Notes: a model not told the origin generated them from the letters alone. Positions 43,001 through 58,000 are shown, counted from the first letter of the stretch. The stretch: 64,000 nucleotides of DNA from Janthinobacterium sp. TB1-E2 (GCF_036885605.1 NZ_CP142523.1:2914001-2978000); one strand, 5' to 3'. Numbers and translations are program-made.

Positions 43001-46000
43001 ACCACCGGCAAGCTGGACAACACGGCCGGCCGCATCGCCGCCAACAGCGCGAATCTGGCCCTGAACGCGACGGTCTTGACGAACATCAATGGCAAGCTGG
43101 AGCACGCAGGCAGCGGCCTGCTGACCATCAACGCGGGCCAGTTCAACAACCAGTACGGCAAGATCACGGGCAATGGCAAGCTCGACATCACTGCTGTGAC
43201 GCTGGATCATCGCAATGCGACGACGGTGGCCAATCAGCTGGCCATCAACGCCGGCAGCCTGGATAACCGTGCCGGTAGCCTGGCCCAGACGGGTAGCGGA
43301 CTGATGACGGTGAGCATCACTGGCCAGCTCGACAACACGGGCGGCAAGATCGAAGGCAATGGCGATGCACTGGTCAAAGCCGCAACCTTGCTGAACAACA
43401 CGGGCCGCATTGTGGCGGCGCAGGATGCCGAGTTGAACGTCGGTAGCTTGGACAACACGGAAGGGACGGTGGCGGCGGGCCGTCACCTGAACCTTTCCGG
43501 TGGCGATATCGACAATACCAAGGGCCAGCTGCAAGCTGTGGCGGGCAACGCCACCTTGAATGTGGCGCACCTGAACAATGCGGCAGGCAGCGTGTTTGCC
43601 GGTGCGAATCTGAACACCACGCTCGATACCTTGAGCAATACCGGCAGTCTGTATGCGGCTGGCAATCAGACCCTGAACGCCAGCGGCGCCATCGTGAACA
43701 CGGGCGTGATCGCGGCACAAGGCAACAGCAACATCACGGCGAAGTCCATCGACAGCAGCGCGAGCAGCTTGATCGGCGCCGGCATCCAGGCCGATGGCAA
43801 GCTGGGCACCGCTGGCGATCTGACGATCAGCACCGCGCAAGCGCTGAATGCACATGGCCAGGTCCTGGCGGCAGGCAATGCCAATCTGACCGGCGCTACG
43901 CTCGATATCAGCGGCAGCCAGACTGGCGCCGCCAACATCGGGCTGACGGCGACACAGGGCGATGTCAACGCTAGCAAGGCGGCAGTCACGACGCCCGGCA
44001 CATTGAACATCACTAGCAACGCCACCTTGCACAACACGGAAGGCACCTTGCAGGCAGGTCAACTCGACCTGCACGTGGCAAACCTCGACAACGCCAAAGG
44101 CGTCGTGTTGCAAACGGGTACGGGCGACACGACTATCGTTACCGGCAATCTGGACAACACCGCCGGCCGCATCGCCGTCAACAGCAAGGACCTGAACATC
44201 GATGCCGTCACGGTCACGAACCAGGATGGCAAGATCGAGCATGCGGGCACAGGCATCTTGAATCTGCAAGCAGGCGTGCTGGATAACAGCAAGGGCCGCA
44301 TCACGTCCGCTGCCTCGGCGGATATTGCCAGCAAAGGCGTGCTGAATAATACGGACGGCGTGATTGCCGCGACTGCCGACTTGCATGTCGGTGGTGTGAA
44401 TATCGACAACACGCGCGGCGTGTTGCAGGCGGACAATTTACGTCTGGATGCCGCTAAATTGCTGAACCAGCAGGGCACGGTCAGCGCCGGCACGGACCTG
44501 ACGGCGAAAGTGAGCGGCGATCTGAACAACGCTGGCCTGCTGTACGCGGGGCGCAACCAGCAACTGACGGTGGGCGGCTTGCTGAACAACACAGGTTCCA
44601 TTGCCTCCGTTGGCAACACCCATATTACCGCTGGCAAAGTGACCAGCAGCGGCTTGCTGGGCGCCGGCGTGAAAGCGGACGGCAGCCTGGGGACGGCGGG
44701 CGATCTCACCATCAACGCCGATGGTGTGCTGCAGGCCAGTGGCCAGAATCTGGCAGCAAGTACGGCCACGTTGACGGGTGCCAGTATGGACCTGTCTGGC
44801 AGCCAGACGGGCGCGGCAAACATCGCCATCACGGCAAATACTGATGATGTCGTGACGAACAAGGCCGTGATTTCCGCCAGCAATGTGCTGGCCATTACGG
44901 CCAATGCGACTAACGCCCAGTCGTTGGTGAACAGCCAGGGCCAGCTGGTGGCAGGACAGCTGCAGCTGAACGCCGCCAACCTGAACAACGCCAGCGGCGA
45001 GATCGTGCAGACGGGCACGGGCGATACCGTCATCACTACAGGTGAGTTGGACAACACGGCCGGCCGCATCGCCGTCAACAGCAATAATCTTGCCCTGAAC
45101 GCCACGGTGTTAACGAACATCAATGGCAAGCTGGAACATGCTGGTGCCGATGTGCTGGCCATCAACGCGGGTCAATTCAACAACCAGTTCGGCAAGATCA
45201 CGGGCAATGGCAAGCTGGATATGATGGCTGCCACTCTGGATCATCGCAATGCAACGACGGTGGCGAATCAGCTAACTATCAACGCAGGCAGCCTGGACAA
45301 CCGCAGCGGCAGCCTGGCCCAGACGGGTACGGGCCTCATGACGGTGAGCACTACGGGCCAGCTCGACAACACGGGCGGCAAGATCGAAGGCAACGGCGAT
45401 GCGCTGATAAAAGCTAACTCCTTGCTGAACAACACGGGACGCATCGTGGCGGCGCAGGATGCCGAGTTGAACGTCGGTACCTTGGACAACACGGAAGGTA
45501 CGGTAGCGGCGGGCCGTCACCTGAACCTTTCCGGTGGCGATATCGACAATACCAAGGGCCAGCTGCAGGCCGTGGCGGGCAACGCCACCTTGAACGTAGC
45601 GAGCCTGAACAATGCGGCAGGCAGCGTGTTTTCTGGCGCCAACCTGAACACCACGCTCGACACCGTGAATAACACGGGCAGCCTGTATGCGGCAGGGAAT
45701 CAATCCTTGACCGCAACAGGTGCCATCACGAACACGGGCGTCATTGCGGCACAGGGTAACAACAACCTTACGGCAAAGTCTATCGACAGCAGCGCGAGCA
45801 GCTTGATCGGCGCCGGTATCCAGGCCGATGGCAAGCTGGGCACGTCGGGTGACTTGACGATCAGCACTGCGCAGAACCTCGCCGCGCATGGCCAGATTCT
45901 CGCCGCAGGTAGTGCCAATCTGACCGGCGCCACGCTCGATATCACCGGCAGCCAGGCCAGCGGTGCCAACGTCGGCCTGACGGCCACCCAAGGTGACGTC

Positions 46001-49000
46001 AGTACGAACAAGGCGGTCGTGACGACCTCGGGTACGTTGAGTGTGGCGACCAAAGCCACCTTGCATAATACGGAAGGGACATTGCAGGCAGGCCAGCTCG
46101 ACCTGCACGTGGCAAACTTGGACAACGCCAAAGGCGTCGTGTTGCAAACGGGCACGGGTAATACGGTCATCCAGACCGGCAGTCTGGACAATACGGCCGG
46201 CCGCATCGCCGTCAACAGCGCAAACTTGAACATCGATGCCGTCAGCGTCACGAACAAGGACGGCAAGATTGAGCATGCGGGCACGGGCATCTTGAATCTG
46301 CAAGCAGGTGTGCTGGATAACCGCAAGGGCCGCATCACGTCCGCAGCCTCGGCGGATATTGTCAGCAAAGGCGTGCTGAATAATACGGACGGCGTGATTG
46401 CCGCGACTGCCGACTTGCATGTCGGTGGCGTGCATGTCGACAACACGCGCGGCATATTGCAGGCGGACACCTTGCGTCTGGATACGGCCAGCTTGCTGAA
46501 CCAGCAGGGCACGCTCAGCGCCGGCACGGACCTGACGGCGCGCATCAATGATACGTTGAACAATGCTGGCCTGTTGTATGCGGGCCGCAACCAGCAACTG
46601 ACGGTGGGCGGCTTGCTCAACAACACAGGTTCTATCGCGTCCGTCAACAACACCAATATATCCGCTGGCAAGATCACCAGCAGCGGTCTGCTGGGCGCCG
46701 GCGTGAAAGCGGACGGCAGCCTGGGCACGGCGGGCGATCTGACCATCAATGCCGATGGCGTATTGCAGGCCAGTGGCCAGAATCTGGCGGCGGGCACAGC
46801 CACGTTGACGGGTGCCAGTGTGGACCTGTCAGGCAGCCAGACGGGGGCAAGCAACATCGCTATTACCGCACGCAGCGGCGATGTGCTGACGAATAAAGCC
46901 GTCATCTCGGCGAGCAATGTGCTGGCCATCACGGCCAATGCAAACAACGGCCAGTCACTGGTGAATACCCAGGGTCAGCTGGTGGCAGGACAGCTGCAGC
47001 TGAACGTAGCCAAGCTGAACAACGCCAGCGGCGAGATCGTGCAGACGGGCACGGGCGACACCGTTATCACCACGGGCAAGCTGGATAACACGGCAGGCCG
47101 CATCGCCGCCAACAGCAATAATCTTGCCCTGAACGCGACGGTCTTGACGAACATCAATGGCAAGCTGGAACATGCTGGTGCCGGTGTGCTGGCCATCAAC
47201 GCGGGCCAGTTCAACAACCAGTCCGGCAAGATCACGGGCAATGGCAAGGTCGATATCACGGCAACCACTCTCGATCATCGCAATGCGATGACGGTGGCGA
47301 ATCAGCTGACCATCAACGCCGGCAGCCTTGACAACCGTGCCGGTAGCCTGGCCCAGACGGGTAGCGGACTGATGACGGTGAGCATCACTGGCCAGCTCGA
47401 CAACACGGGCGGCAAGATCGAAGGCAATGGCGATGCACTGGTCAAAGCCGCAACCTTGCTGAACAACACGGGCCGCATTGTGGCGGCGCAGGATGCCGAG
47501 TTGAACGTCGGTAGCCTGGACAACACGGAAGGGACGGTGGCGGCGGGCCGTCACCTGAACCTTTCCGGTGGCGATATCGACAATACCAAGGGCCAGCTGC
47601 AAGCTGTGGCGGGCAACGCCACCTTGAATGTGGCGCACCTGAACAATGCGGCAGGCAGCGTGTTTGCCGGTGCGAATCTGAACACCACGCTCGATACCTT
47701 GAGCAATACCGGCAGTCTGTATGCGGCTGGCAATCAGACCCTGAACGCCAGCGGCGCCATCGTGAACACGGGCGTGATCGCGGCACAAGGCAACAGCAAC
47801 ATCACGGCGAAGTCCATCGACAGCAGCGCGAGCAGCTTGATCGGCGCCGGCATCCAGGCCGATGGCAAGCTGGGTACGACTGGGGACCTGACGATCAGCA
47901 CAACACAAACGTTGGTCGCGCATGGCCAGACTCTGGCGGCAGGCGGCGCCAATTTGACTGGCGCCAGCGTTGATATCAGCGGTAGCCAGACCGGCGCCGC
48001 CACCATCGGTCTGACGGCAACACAGGGCGATGTGAGTACCAATAAAGCCGTAGTGAGCACGCCTGGCGCCTTGACGATCCATGCGCAAGACACCTTGCGC
48101 AATACGGAAGGACAACTTAGTGCTGGCCATCTTGAGCTGCACGTAGGTAACCTGGACAACACCAAAGGCACCGTGATCCAAACGGGCACGGGCGACACTG
48201 TCATCCAAACGGGCAAGCTGGACAACAGCGCCGGGCGTATCGCCGTCAATAGTAATAATTTGACTCTGGACGCGTCCACCCTGACGAATGCAGGCGGCAA
48301 GATCGAGCATGCCGGCAGCGGCACCCTGGCCATCACGGCAGCCACCTTGCAGGGCGCCAGCGGCAGCATCATCGGCAATGGCGCCGTCGATCTGAAGGCC
48401 GGTCTGTTCGACCACGCCAACGCCACCACCACGGGACGCTCCCTGAGCGTGCAGGCGGACAGCCTGAGCAACCGGGGCGGCCATCTGCTGCAGACGGGCG
48501 CGGGAGGCATGACGGTCGCCGTCACGGGTCTGCTGGACAATACGAATGGAGAAATCGCCGGCAATGGCGTGTTGTCGGTACAGACCGGCAGCCTGGACAA
48601 CAGCAAAGGCAAGATCACCTCGGCCACTTCCGCCGACATCGTCAGCACTGGCGCACTCGTCAATACCGACGGCGTGATCGCGGCGGCAACCGATCTGCAC
48701 CTGGGCGGCGCCATCAACAATACGCGCGGCTTGCTGCAGGCGGGTACTGGCGTTCTCAGCCTGGATGCGGCCAGTCTGCGCAATGCGCAAGGTACGCTCA
48801 GCGCGGGCACCGATATCACGACCAAGGTCAGCGGTGACGTGCTCAACGCAGGCGTGCTGTACGCAGGACGCAACCAGACCTTGGACATCGGTGGCTTGCT
48901 GAGCAATACGGGCTCGCTCGCCGCCCTGGGCAATACGGCGATCACGGCGGGTAGCCTGAGCGGTAACGGTTTGCTGGCGGCAGGCATGCGCGCCGATGGC

Positions 49001-52000
49001 AGCTTTGCCTCGGCTGGTGACCTGGCGGTGACGGCCCGTGGCGTCTTGCAAGCCGGTGGCCAGAACATGGCGGCGGGCCAGTTGCAGCTGACGGGCGCGT
49101 CGGTCGATGCGGGCGGCAGCCAGACCAGCGCAGCGAATATCGGCTTGACGGCCTTGACGGGCAATGTGACGACCAGCAAGGCGGTCGTGTCTACCAATGG
49201 CCTATTGAGCATCACGGCGAATGCCGCCAATGGCCAGGCACTGGTCAACCAGGGCGGCAGCCTGAGCGCCGGGCAGCTGGCCTTGCGGGTGGCCAACCTG
49301 GACAACACCAAGGGGACCTTGATCCAGACGGGCGCTGGCGACACGGTCATCGAGACGGGCAAGCTGGATAACACCGGCGGGCGCATCGCCGTCAACAGTA
49401 CCAATCTGCGCCTGCAGGCAGGCGACTTGACGAATATCGACGGCAAGATCGAGCATGCAGGCAAGGGTGTGCTGGACGTCCGCGCCACGAATCTGTATGG
49501 CCAGCGGGGCCAGCTGACGGGCAATGGTGCATTGGGCGTGGCGGCCAATTACATCGATCACCGCAACGCGAGCCTGCTGGCGCAGCAGGTGAACGTCTCC
49601 GCCGGCATCCTCGATAATCGCCAAGGGCAGATCACGCAGCTGGGCACGAACGCGGCAACAGTGCTGGCCAGCACGCGCCTGGACAATAGCGGTGGCAAGA
49701 TCGAGGCAAATGGCAATGTGCGCGTGGAAACGGGCGAGTTGCTCAACGATCATGGCCGTATTGCTTCCGCGCAAGATGTTAATGTGGCGGCGACGGGCAA
49801 GCTGGACAACACCAGCGGCGTGATCATTGCCGGGCGCGACCTGACGCTGGCTGGCGGCAAGGTGGACAATACCCTGGGACAGCTGCAGGCGGCGGGCGGC
49901 AATGCGCAATTGACGATGGACGAGCTGCTCAATGCGCAGGGCAGCATCGTTGCCAGCGGCAATCTGACGACGACGGCGGGCAGCGTGCGCAGCAGTGGCA
50001 GCCTGTTTGCCGCCGGTGAGCAAGTGCTGAAGGTGAGCGGCGCGCTGGAGAACACGGGCGTGATCCTGGCCCAGGGCAACAACACCATCAGCGCCAATAC
50101 CGTCAACAGCGGCGCGTCCAGCCTGATTGGCGCGGGCGTGAAAGCCGACGGCAGCTTGCAGACGAGCGGCAACTTGCAGGTCACGACGCAACAGGCGCTG
50201 GGTGCCCATGGCCAGGTGCTGGCGGCAGGCAATGCCGTCCTGAGCGGCGGCAGCGTCGACCTTGGCGGCAGCCGCAGCAGTGCCGGCAATATCAATCTAA
50301 CGGCGACAACAGGCGACGTCAGCACCAGCGGTGCCGTGGTCACCACGCCGGGCGCCTTGACGATCACGGCCGGTGCGAATAGCCAGGCCTGGAACAACCA
50401 GCGCGGCGATATCAGCGCTGGCCAGCTGGCCGTTGGCGTGGGCAACCTGAACAACCAGCAAGGCAGCATCGTGCAGACGGGTACCGGCAATACGGTCATC
50501 GAGCTGACATCGCCAGCGGGCGTGCTGGACAACACGGGTGGACGCATCGCCGTCAACAGCGCCAACCTGGGCCTGAAAGCAGGCATCCTGACGAATACGG
50601 ATGGCAAGATCGAGCACGCGGGCAGCGGTACCTTGAACTTACAGGCCACGCAGTTGAACGACCTGCGCGGACAGATCACGGGCAATGGCGCCCTGGTCGT
50701 CACAGCCGGCACCATCGACCACCGCAACGCCAGCACCATCGCGCAGCAAGTGAGCGTGACGGGTAGTACCCTGGACAATGCGGGTGGCAACCTGACGCAG
50801 CTGGGTAAAGGTGATACCAGCATTCAATTGACGACCAGCCTGGACAATCGTGGTGGCACGATCGCCAGCAATGGCAACACCAATATCGTTGCCCCGAGCC
50901 TGAACAACCAGGGCGGCAAGCTGCAGGCGGCCGGCACGGCCAATCTGACGGTGACGGCGAACAACGTGCTGGACAATAGTCATGGCGGCGCCATCGCTGG
51001 CGGCGGCAATGTCGTGCTGGGTGCTGGCAGCCTGCTGAACCAGGGCGGCAGCGCCACGGCGGGTGGGCAGCTGACGGCAAATGTGGCGCAGGCCTTGAAC
51101 AATGCGGGCGGCTTGCTGGCCGCCACGGGCAATATGACCGTGAACGCGGCCAGCGTCGACAACAGCGCGGGCGGCAAGCTGGCCTCGGTGCAAGGCCAGT
51201 TGCAGGTTACCTCCACGGGCGCCACCGTCAATAATGGCGGCACCATGCAAGCGGGTGGCGACATCATCCTGAGCAATGGCGGCCTGTGGAACGCGCAGGG
51301 CACCATTGCCGGCGCGAACGTCACGCTCGACACGCATGGTCAACTGTTCAACAACAACCAAGGCACCCTGGCGGGCACGGGAACCGTCAACTTGCAGACG
51401 GGCATCCTGGACAACGATGGCGGCCTGCTGCAGTCGGGCGGCGCCATGACCATCGATACGCACGGCAATGCCTTGCTCAACACCAATGCGGGCGCGTATG
51501 CGGTGCGCCATCCCGGCAGTGCCGGCGGCATCAGCAGCGGCGCAGGATTGACCCTGCAAACGGGCAGCTGGAACAATGCGGGCGGCTACCTGGGCGCCGC
51601 TGGCAACATCACGGGCAGCGTGGGCCCGCTGGATAACCGTGGCGGCCAGATCGTCGGCAAGTCGGCGCTGGATTTGACCTTGAGCGGCTTGCATAACCAG
51701 GGCGGACAAATCCAGGTGCTGGGCAAGATCGGCCTGAACGCCGGTGGCGGCAGCGTCAACAACCAGCAAGGCTTGATCCGTTCCGGCGCGGCCGTCACGC
51801 TGACGGCTGGTGCGATCGACAATGCCAGCACCCTGGGCGCGAACCAGGGCATCGAAGGCATCCATGTGACCCTGAACAGTGCCAACGTCAGCAATGTGCA
51901 GGGCGCGGTGCGCGCCGATGGCAACCTGGCGATCAACAGCGCTGGCAGCATCAACAATACCTTGGGCATGTTCAGCGCTGGCGGCGTGCTGGCGTTGCAG

Positions 52001-55000
52001 GACACAGGCCCCGGCCGTGGACTGGCCGTGACCAATACGGGCGGCACCATCATCGGCGGCCAGCGTACCGACATCCGGGCGGGCAGCCTGAGCGGCGACG
52101 GCAAGGTACTGTCGCAGAAAGACATGGCGCTGGACCTGGCCGGCAACTTTACGCTGAACGCGGGCGCCGAAGTCATGGCCAACGGCAATGCGGATATCAC
52201 CATCGGCGGGCAACTGGTGAACGCGGGCAAGATACAGGCGCTCAGCATGCTGACCCTTGGCGCCGCCAATTTCGATAACACGGCGACGGGCGACATCAAC
52301 GCGGGCACGACGCGCGTCAATGTCGGTGGCCTGCTGAACAACCACGGCGTGATCGATGGCATCAGCACACAACTGAACGTCGGCACGCTGAACAACATGG
52401 GCACGGGGCGCATCTACGGTGATCATCTGAGCATAGCCGGCGGCACCGTCAACAATGACGTGGAGGGCGGGATTGCAGCCACCATCGCGGCGCGCAGCCG
52501 CCTTGACATCGGCGTGACGACGCTGAACAACCGCGAACACGGCCTGATCTTCAGCGGCGGCGACATGGCGATTGGAGGTTACCTGGACGGCAATCGCATC
52601 GCCACAGGCTGGGCGGGATCGGTGACGAATGCCAGCGCGACGATTGAGGCGCTGGGGAATCTGGAGATGGGGGCGAGTCAGTTCCGAAATTTAAATACGC
52701 ATTTCAGGATCGAGACGCTCGATAGCGGGACTGAAAGTGTCATAGAGTACGGGAGCCTGCTCCCTGGCGAAAAGGACAAGCGCTTTCGTAGCGAAGGCGG
52801 TAATGTTGTTGATGGAAATGGGATAGTACAAAAAGAGTACGTCATCTACCGGCTGACACGTACCTCGCGTACAGAAACCGTGGTGGATACCGATCCGGCG
52901 AAACTACTGGCGGGTGGCAATGTGACGATTCGCTCCAGCGATGCGCGCAATGAGCAAAGCCATGTCATTGCGGGTGGGAGGCTCCTCATGGAAGGAACCA
53001 AGCTTGTCAATCCGTCAGTTGATCTGCATACCTATTCTAAGGAGACGGGAACATCCGAGAATGTCTTGTATGTGCCTTCGAGCGCCTGGGGCGGCTATGT
53101 TCAGAAACCGATGGGAGAGCAGAACCTGACGCCGGTCGAACATAGCTCGGTGGATCCGGTCAATCAGATTTATCAAAAAACGCCAAACGCACCGCCGTCG
53201 TCGGCAGGTGTAAGCGGCGTCACTGGCGGCACCAGCGGCGCCGGCGCCACCAGTGCAAATGTGACGCACACGGCAGTGAATGGTACGCCTGGCAGCGTTG
53301 CAGGTGTAAATGCTGCTGGAGGGACAGGCGCGGGGACAGCTAGCGGCACGGGGGCATTGACCGGTGCCAGCGGCACGGGCAATGCCGGTCAGGTGGGCAA
53401 TGTCGGCGCGCTCAGCGGTTCAGCCGCCGCTGGCGCCACAGGTGCGGGCGTACAGATGGCGACGTCGGGTATCGACACTGGCCGTGCCACGGTGGGTGCC
53501 GATGGCAAGAGCGCGGACGCGGTGGTAGCGCAAGGTACCCAAGATGGCAGTGGCCGAATTGGTAACGCGGGGAAAACAGCCGGCCATGGCGCGGTGCAGG
53601 GCGGTTCCGCCGGTGCGGCCACAGGAAGCGGCGCTGCCAGCACGGTCGATTCTGCCTTGCTGGCGCGTGACGCGCAGGGTGGTCCCGGCGCGGTCGGCGG
53701 GGGCAGCGGCTTGCAAGGTAGCGGACGTCTCGGTAGCGCTGGCCAGTCGGCTGGGCACGGGGGCGTACAGGGCGGCTCTGTTGCTACCGTTGGCGGTGCC
53801 GCTGGGGTTGGCACGGTCGATCCCGCCTTGCTGGCAGTTGGGACACAAGGCGGACCCGATGCGGTAGGGGGGACCGGCGGCTTGCGAGGTAGCGGGCGCC
53901 TTGGCAGCGGGGGCCAGACAGCAGGCCACGGCAGTGTGCAAGATGGCAGCGTTGCCGCCGTCGGCGGAGTGGCTGGTGACGGCAAGGTAGATGCGGGCTT
54001 GCTGGCGAAAAATACGCAAGGTGGCCCTGCCTCAGTGAGTGGCGGCAACGGCTTGCAGGGGAGCGAGCGTGCCGGCAATGCTGGCCAAGCGCTCAGCCTG
54101 GCGGGCGTCAAGCAGGAACTTGCGGCAGGTGCTACGGGGCCGGGCAAGGCCACACAGTCTGGCATGGCCGCAGTGAATAGCGCCACAGTCTCGAGCTCCA
54201 GCGGTGGTGCATCGCATGTTGCCGGGGCCAGTGGCACTTCCGCCGGACGCATGACGGTCATCGGCCAGATTGCATTGGCGAATCCTTCCGGCCGCGCCCA
54301 GGTTGTACGTACGACCTCGCCTTCCACGCAAATTCCGAATGCCAGCCTGTTCAGGACGAGTCCCGGACCTGCATCGCGTTTCCTCGTGGAAACGGATCCC
54401 CGTTTTGCCAATTACAAGGACTGGACGGGGTCGGACTACCTGACCAGCAAGGTCCAGCTCGATCCGACAGTGACACAAAAGCGCCTGGGCGATGGTTTTT
54501 ACGAGCAACGCATGGTGCGCGAGCAGATCGCGGAACTGACGGGACAGCGCTTTGCTGGCGACTATTCCAGTGATGACCAGCAGTATCGCGGGCTGATGGA
54601 TGCCGGTGCAGCCTTTGCCCAGACCTGGGACCTGCGTCCCGGCCTGGCGCTGACGCCGGCACAGATGGCGGCGCTGACCAGCGATATCGTCTGGCTGGTG
54701 GAAAAGGACGTGACCCTGGCCGATGGCTCCACGCAAAAGGTACTGGTGCCGCAAGTGTACGTGCGCGTGCGCGAAGATGATCTCGACGGCGCAGGCAGCC
54801 TGCTGGCGGGGAAAGAAGTCGATATCCGCTTGTCGGGCGACTTGGTGAATAGCGGAACCATTGCCGGGCGTGACGTCGTGTTGCTGAATGCCGAGAATGT
54901 CAGCAATATGGGTGGCCGTGTTGGTGCTGACAATGTCGGCATTGCGGCGCGCAGCGACTTGAATAATATCGGCGGTACCATCTCGGCCAATAATGCATTG

Positions 55001-58000
55001 CAGGCGAGCGCTGGACGTGACATTAATATCTCCACGGATACACTTGAGGACGGCCGCTACCTGGGCCGCGTGGCGGGCCTGTACGTAAGCGGCGATGCCG
55101 CCGCTGGCGCCAGCCTGGTGCTGTCGGCAGGACGGGATATCAGTATTGCCGGCGGTATTGTCGGCAATGCCGCCAAGGGTGGCGTCACGTCAATTTCCGC
55201 AGGGCGCGACCTGAGTGTCGATACGGTGGTGGCTACCTCCGGTAGCGGCTTGTCGGCCAAGCGTATCGAGCAACAGGTAGGCGAAGTCCACGGCGATAAA
55301 GTGGCACTAATCGCTGGCAATGACATCAATAACCGTGGCGCCAGTATTGTGGCGGAATCCCAGTTGCTGGCCAGTGCTGGCCGCGATATTAACGTGGTAA
55401 GCACCACCGTCAGCAATGCAAGTCAGGAACGGCCAGGTAACAACTCGACCAGTACCACCATCGGCTCGACGGCGGGCCTGTATGTAACGGGTACGGAAGC
55501 AGGCAACGCCTTGGTCATCCAGGCTGGCCGGGACGTGACAGTGACGGGCGGCGTCATCGCCAATGCGGGCGTGAACGGCCAGACCAGCGTGATTGCCGGC
55601 AATAATCTGACGCTCAACACCGTGAGCGTGGCCTCCACCTACAATGACATACGCAATGCCGACAATTACAGCAAGCAGAGCAAGACTAGCGAAGTGGGCA
55701 GCCAGATCATGGGCGCAGGCAATGTCAATTTGCAGGCCGGCCATGACCTGACCGCGCGCGCGGCGGACGTGCAGGCGGGCGGTACCTTGGGATTGGTGGC
55801 CGGTAACGATATCAGTTTGATCAATGGCTTCCAGAACGAAGTGACGGATGTCGCCAGCAAATCGACGAAGAAGGGCTCCTGGAACAAGACCACAACGACC
55901 AAGCATGACGTGGTCGACACGACCACGGCGATCGGCACCTCGCTTGGTGGCAGCAGCGTGACGGTGCAGGCGGGGCGCGATCTGCAAGTCACGGGGTCGA
56001 GCATCTTGAGTGACGATGCGACGAAATTATTCGCGGGTAACAACATCACTATTGATGCGGCCACCAATAGCGTGTACGAACTGCATCATTCCAGCACCAA
56101 GAAAAGCGGTTTCATGAGCAGCGGCGGCATCGGCTTCAGCTATGGCACCAAGACCACGACGGTGGATCAGGAGCGCGACGCTATCCTGCAAAGCGGCGAG
56201 GCGCGCAGTTCGATTGGCGCCACAAATGGTGCGCTGACGATGGTCGCCGGCAATAACGTGACAATTGGCGGCAGCGATATTCTTGCCGCCACCGATCTCG
56301 ACATCGTCGGCAAGAGCGTTACCATCAAGCCTGGGCAGGACAATGAGAAGGGCAAGTTCGAAGTCAAGACGACGCAGGATGGCTTGACCCTGGCTCTGGG
56401 TGGCAGCGTGATCAGCGCCATCCAGACCCTGCAAACCATGAGTTCCGCGGCCAGTACGGCCAAGGATGGCCGCGTCACGGCGATGGCGGCGGCGACCACG
56501 GCCATGGCGGCGAACGCCGCGGCCAAGGACATGATGAAGGAAGGTGGACCAAGCATCAGCATCAGCTTGACGGCAGGCCATTCTGAAAGCATACAGACGC
56601 AAACGACGGCGAGCACCACGCATAGCGGCAGCGTATTGACAGGCAACAATATTAATATCACGGCCATGGGTGGCGGCAAGGATAGCAACATCAATATCCT
56701 GGGCAGCGACCTGAATGCGAAGAACGATATCCGCCTGCATGCCGATAACAATGTCAACTTGCTGGCGGAACAGGATACGGAAAGCCAGCACAGCAAGAGT
56801 TCGAGCATAAGCGCGTCGGCTGGTGTGGCGGCCAGCGTCAGCAGCAAGGGTATGTCCTTCGGTTTCACAGCCAGCGTCAGCGGCAGCAAGGGCCATGAGG
56901 ATGGCGACGGCACAACGCAGCTCAATACGCATGTGAATGCGGGCGACAAGCTGGTTATCACAAGCGGTGGCGACACCAATATCAAGGGCGCCATCGCCAG
57001 CGCCAACCAGGTCATTGTCGACATCAAGGGCAACCTGAACGTGGAAAGCCTGCAGGACACGGCCAAGTTCGACAGCAAGAGCCAGAGCATGTCCGCCAGC
57101 GGTACCGTGGGCTTTGGCGCCAGCGTCAGCGGTAGTTATAGCCAGAGCAGCATGCACAACGACTATGCCAGCGTGCAGGAGCAAAGCGGCATCAAGGCGG
57201 GCAATGGCGGCTTCCAGATCAAGGTGGCTGGCAATACGGATTTGAAGGGCGCCGTCATCAGCGCCACGGAGGCGGGCAAGCTGGATAGCAGCCTGACCAC
57301 CGCGACCCTGACGCACAGCGATATCGCCAATCATGCGATATCGAAGGGGAGCAGTGTGGGAGTGTCGGGTGGAATGTCGTTTGCTGGCACGGGAACACGA
57401 AATGAGAACCTGACGGATGTCGCTGGCAAAAAAGATGCTACGACAGTGGGCCTGCCAGCTATCGTTTCCCTCAGCGAAAATTCCACCAGCACGACCCGCA
57501 GCGGCATCAGCGGCGGCACAATCGTCATCACCGACGATGCGGCTCAGCGCGCGGCGACGGGCAAGGGCGTGGATGAAGCTATTGCCGGTGTGAACCGCGA
57601 TGTGACGACTGGAGTGGATAGTAGCGGCAAAATTGGCAATAATTTTGACAAGGCTGCGTTGCAGGCGACGATGGACGTGACGAAGGAGTTTGTCAAGGCG
57701 GCAGCACCGTTGGTTGCCAACTGGGTAGGTGACATCGGCGCACAAAAGCAAGAAGCCGCCAAGCAGGAAATAATTAAAAATAAGAGTTTGGCTGAAGAAG
57801 CGAAGAGAAGCGGTAACGAAGAAGAAGTTGCTCGATTCGAGAAATTGGCCACGCAAGCGAAAGAAAACTACGAATCATGGGGGGATAATGGTGCAAATCG
57901 TATTGCTTTACACGCTGGAACGCAGGGTCTGATTGGCGCATTGGCTGGCGGAGGGGCTGGCGCACTTGGTAGCGCTTCCGGAGTTGTGGGTGGGAATCTT

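Noticed and set aside
40201..48336. Possible CRISPR-like array
   Set aside because: Repeats are 2,034-nt coding units in frame with a secreted protein, not short direct repeats with unique spacers.
37220..57856. Many long minus-strand open frames inside cdiA (for example 46955-49051, 699 codons)
   Set aside because: They follow the repeat periodicity of cdiA, have repetitive low-complexity translations, and arise from the codon pattern of the GC-rich repeats on the opposite strand. None shows a family motif.
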